Assembly (NCBI GenBank): GCA_023422975.1 | Contig: JAFAGF010000174.1 | Coordinates: forward strand, 1 to 6,159 | Direction of reading: 5' to 3' | From: Pseudomonadota bacterium | GTDB taxonomy: Bacteria; Pseudomonadota; Gammaproteobacteria; Burkholderiales; Burkholderiaceae_C | Length of the DNA stretch: 6,159 nt | Part shown: positions 5,481-6,159 of the stretch, piece after piece | Layout: the number at the start of each line of letters is the position of its first letter | Position numbering within the stretch: position 1 is the stretch's first letter | Made by a program: the position numbers and the translations under genes | Notes under the pieces: model-generated | The model's input: the letters and a program-made list of their open reading frames with translations, nothing else | What the model was told of the DNA's origin: nothing | Database searches by the model: none

Positions 5481-6159
5481 TCAGTCACGGCGCACATTGT
5501 AAGTGGCTTGCCATTGTTTGACCCATTGAGATAACGCATCTGGCACCGTAGTTTCGGGGCTTAGTGTCGACAAATGCAAACTGCGCGCGGCTATGTTCAG
5601 GGTTTGCATGGGGTGGCTCAGGTCAAGCGCTGGGGCGCCGTGTTGTTTGGAGAGTTTTTCCCCGTCCGGCATCAGAACCAGCGGGGTGTGCATATAGCAA
5701 GGATGCGGCAAACCCAGGGCATGTTGTAAGAGCAATTGACGCGCGGTGTTGTCGGTCAAATCCTCGCCACGCACGATGTGGGTGATGCCCTGCAATGCGT
5801 CATCGACGACGACGGCCAGTTGGTAGGCATACAGCCCATCGGCGCGCTGCAGCACAAAATCACCCGCGACCAAGGATGGCGCTTGGTGTTGAGTGCCTAA
5901 GCGGCGGTCTTCCCAGGTGAGGGTGCCTTTTTTTACAGAAAAAGGAGCTGCTAGCGATTGTGTAGCAAGCGTTAGAGGCCAATTTGATACATATTTCTCC
6001 AGCGCAAAGCGCCAGCTGCGTGCGGGCTTGCCATGCAGGCCGTTGCGGCATGTGCCGGGGTAAGGGCGCTCCAGATGCCGCTCGTGTATTTGCCCCAGGG
6101 CTTGCAGTGCAGCTTCAATGTCTTTGCGGGTGCAGCCGCAGGGATAGGCGAGTTGCTGG
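5481..6159 (-). CDS. gluQ: Glutamyl-Q tRNA(Asp) synthetase, C-terminal part (5' end outside window)
   Basis: GluQ-RS activates glutamate and transfers it to the queuosine base in the anticodon of tRNA-Asp. It is a GluRS catalytic-core paralogue lacking the anticodon-binding domain. The frame is open from 6158 to the TGA at 5483-5481 (225 residues visible); the N-terminal HIGH-type region lies outside. The zinc site is complete: YPCGCTRK (CxC, 6140-6132) and RPYPGTC (Y and C). Further family segments are [33 protein letters not shown] and the KMSKS-like EKLSKQHGA (KLSK at 5657-5646). Between SWRF and EDRRLG the protein carries a stretch of about 31 residues where I would expect roughly a dozen. 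It is encoded by lower-GC DNA containing a palindromic repeat (about 5941-5990). The frame stays open, so the gene appears intact. A GTG at 5873 is internal, not a start. It probably heads an operon with trmB and the soluble cyclase. Confidence 0.94.
   Translation of the reverse strand, partial: QQLAYPCGCTRKDIEAALQALGQIHERHLERPYPGTCRNGLHGKPARSWRFALEKYVSNWPLTLATQSLAAPFSVKKGTLTWEDRRLGTQHQAPSLVAGDFVLQRADGLYAYQLAVVVDDALQGITHIVRGEDLTDNTARQLLLQHALGLPHPCYMHTPLVLMPDGEKLSKQHGAPALDLSHPMQTLNIAARSLHLSTLSPETTVPDALSQWVKQWQATYNVRRD
5941..5990. repeat. Palindromic repeat-like element embedded in gluQ
   Basis: CTAGCGATTG (5951-5960) and CAAGCGTTAG (5966-5975) form an imperfect 10-bp inverted repeat around the loop TGTAG. 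The flanks are AGCTG on the left and AGGCCAATTTGAT on the right. From memory, Comamonadaceae genomes contain many short elements reading approximately AGCTGCTAGCGCTTG...CAAGCGCTAGAGGCC. Here each arm differs from that form by one base (5957 A, 5972 T). The region is more AT-rich than the rest of gluQ and is translated in frame as part of an extra segment ([13 protein letters not shown]). Only one copy is in the window, so repeat status rests on recollection. Boundaries are approximate. Confidence 0.5.

Noticed and set aside
4724..5521. 265-residue open frame on the + strand over trmB
   Set aside because: Antisense to trmB, whose motifs are unmistakable. The product has no recognisable motif or start signal.
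5481..5873. A short separate gene starting at GTG 5873, implying a broken gluQ
   Set aside because: Translation of the same frame upstream to 6158 is free of stops and carries the GluQ-RS zinc site, so the gene is continuous and not a fragment.
5860..6051. 63-residue - strand frame beginning with ATG at 6051
   Set aside because: It overlaps gluQ in another frame. The gluQ frame is continuous from the window edge with intact zinc ligands.

Overview
The window reads as chromosomal DNA of a betaproteobacterium, most likely family Comamonadaceae (Comamonas/Acidovorax/Delftia relatives). I judge this from the protein flavour of AlaRS, TrmB and GluQ-RS, the high-GC codon use in the housekeeping genes, and a short palindromic repeat that resembles a dispersed repeat I remember from that family. 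No database search was possible, so the taxonomy is inference.

Layout. (1) Positions 1-1079, + strand: the 3' part of alaS (alanyl-tRNA synthetase: editing domain, coiled coil, C-Ala domain), followed by a clear intrinsic terminator at 1096-1127. (2) 1128-1222: a compact leader with three consecutive dyad symmetries. One (CTGAT-N4-ATCAG) matches the core of an FNR/Anr-type operator. (3) 1223-2371 and 2384-3664, + strand: a two-gene unit, an exported type-1 periplasmic binding protein followed 12 nt later by a membrane-anchored diguanylate cyclase (TM - periplasmic sensor - TM - HAMP - coiled coil - GGEEF). There are no transporter permease or ATPase genes. (4) 3702-6159, - strand: a converging cluster read in the order gluQ (5' end outside the window), trmB, then a soluble GAF-like/GGEEF diguanylate cyclase, with very short gaps or overlaps.

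How the genes may work together. The binding protein and membrane cyclase look like a ligand-sensing pair. The secreted protein would bind a small molecule in the periplasm and dock on the cyclase sensor domain, changing c-di-GMP synthesis inside. LuxP/LuxQ, TorT/TorS and NspS/MbaA work on this principle, although their output domains differ. The second, cytoplasmic cyclase converges on this pair and is carried behind two tRNA-related genes. Both cyclases have intact GGEEF active sites but lack the RxxD product-inhibition site at the canonical position.

The most interesting items are the binding protein/cyclase pair with its structured, possibly FNR-type, promoter region, and the repeat-like palindrome that sits in frame inside gluQ and is translated into extra residues. 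No tRNA or rRNA gene, CRISPR array, insertion sequence or phage gene is visible.
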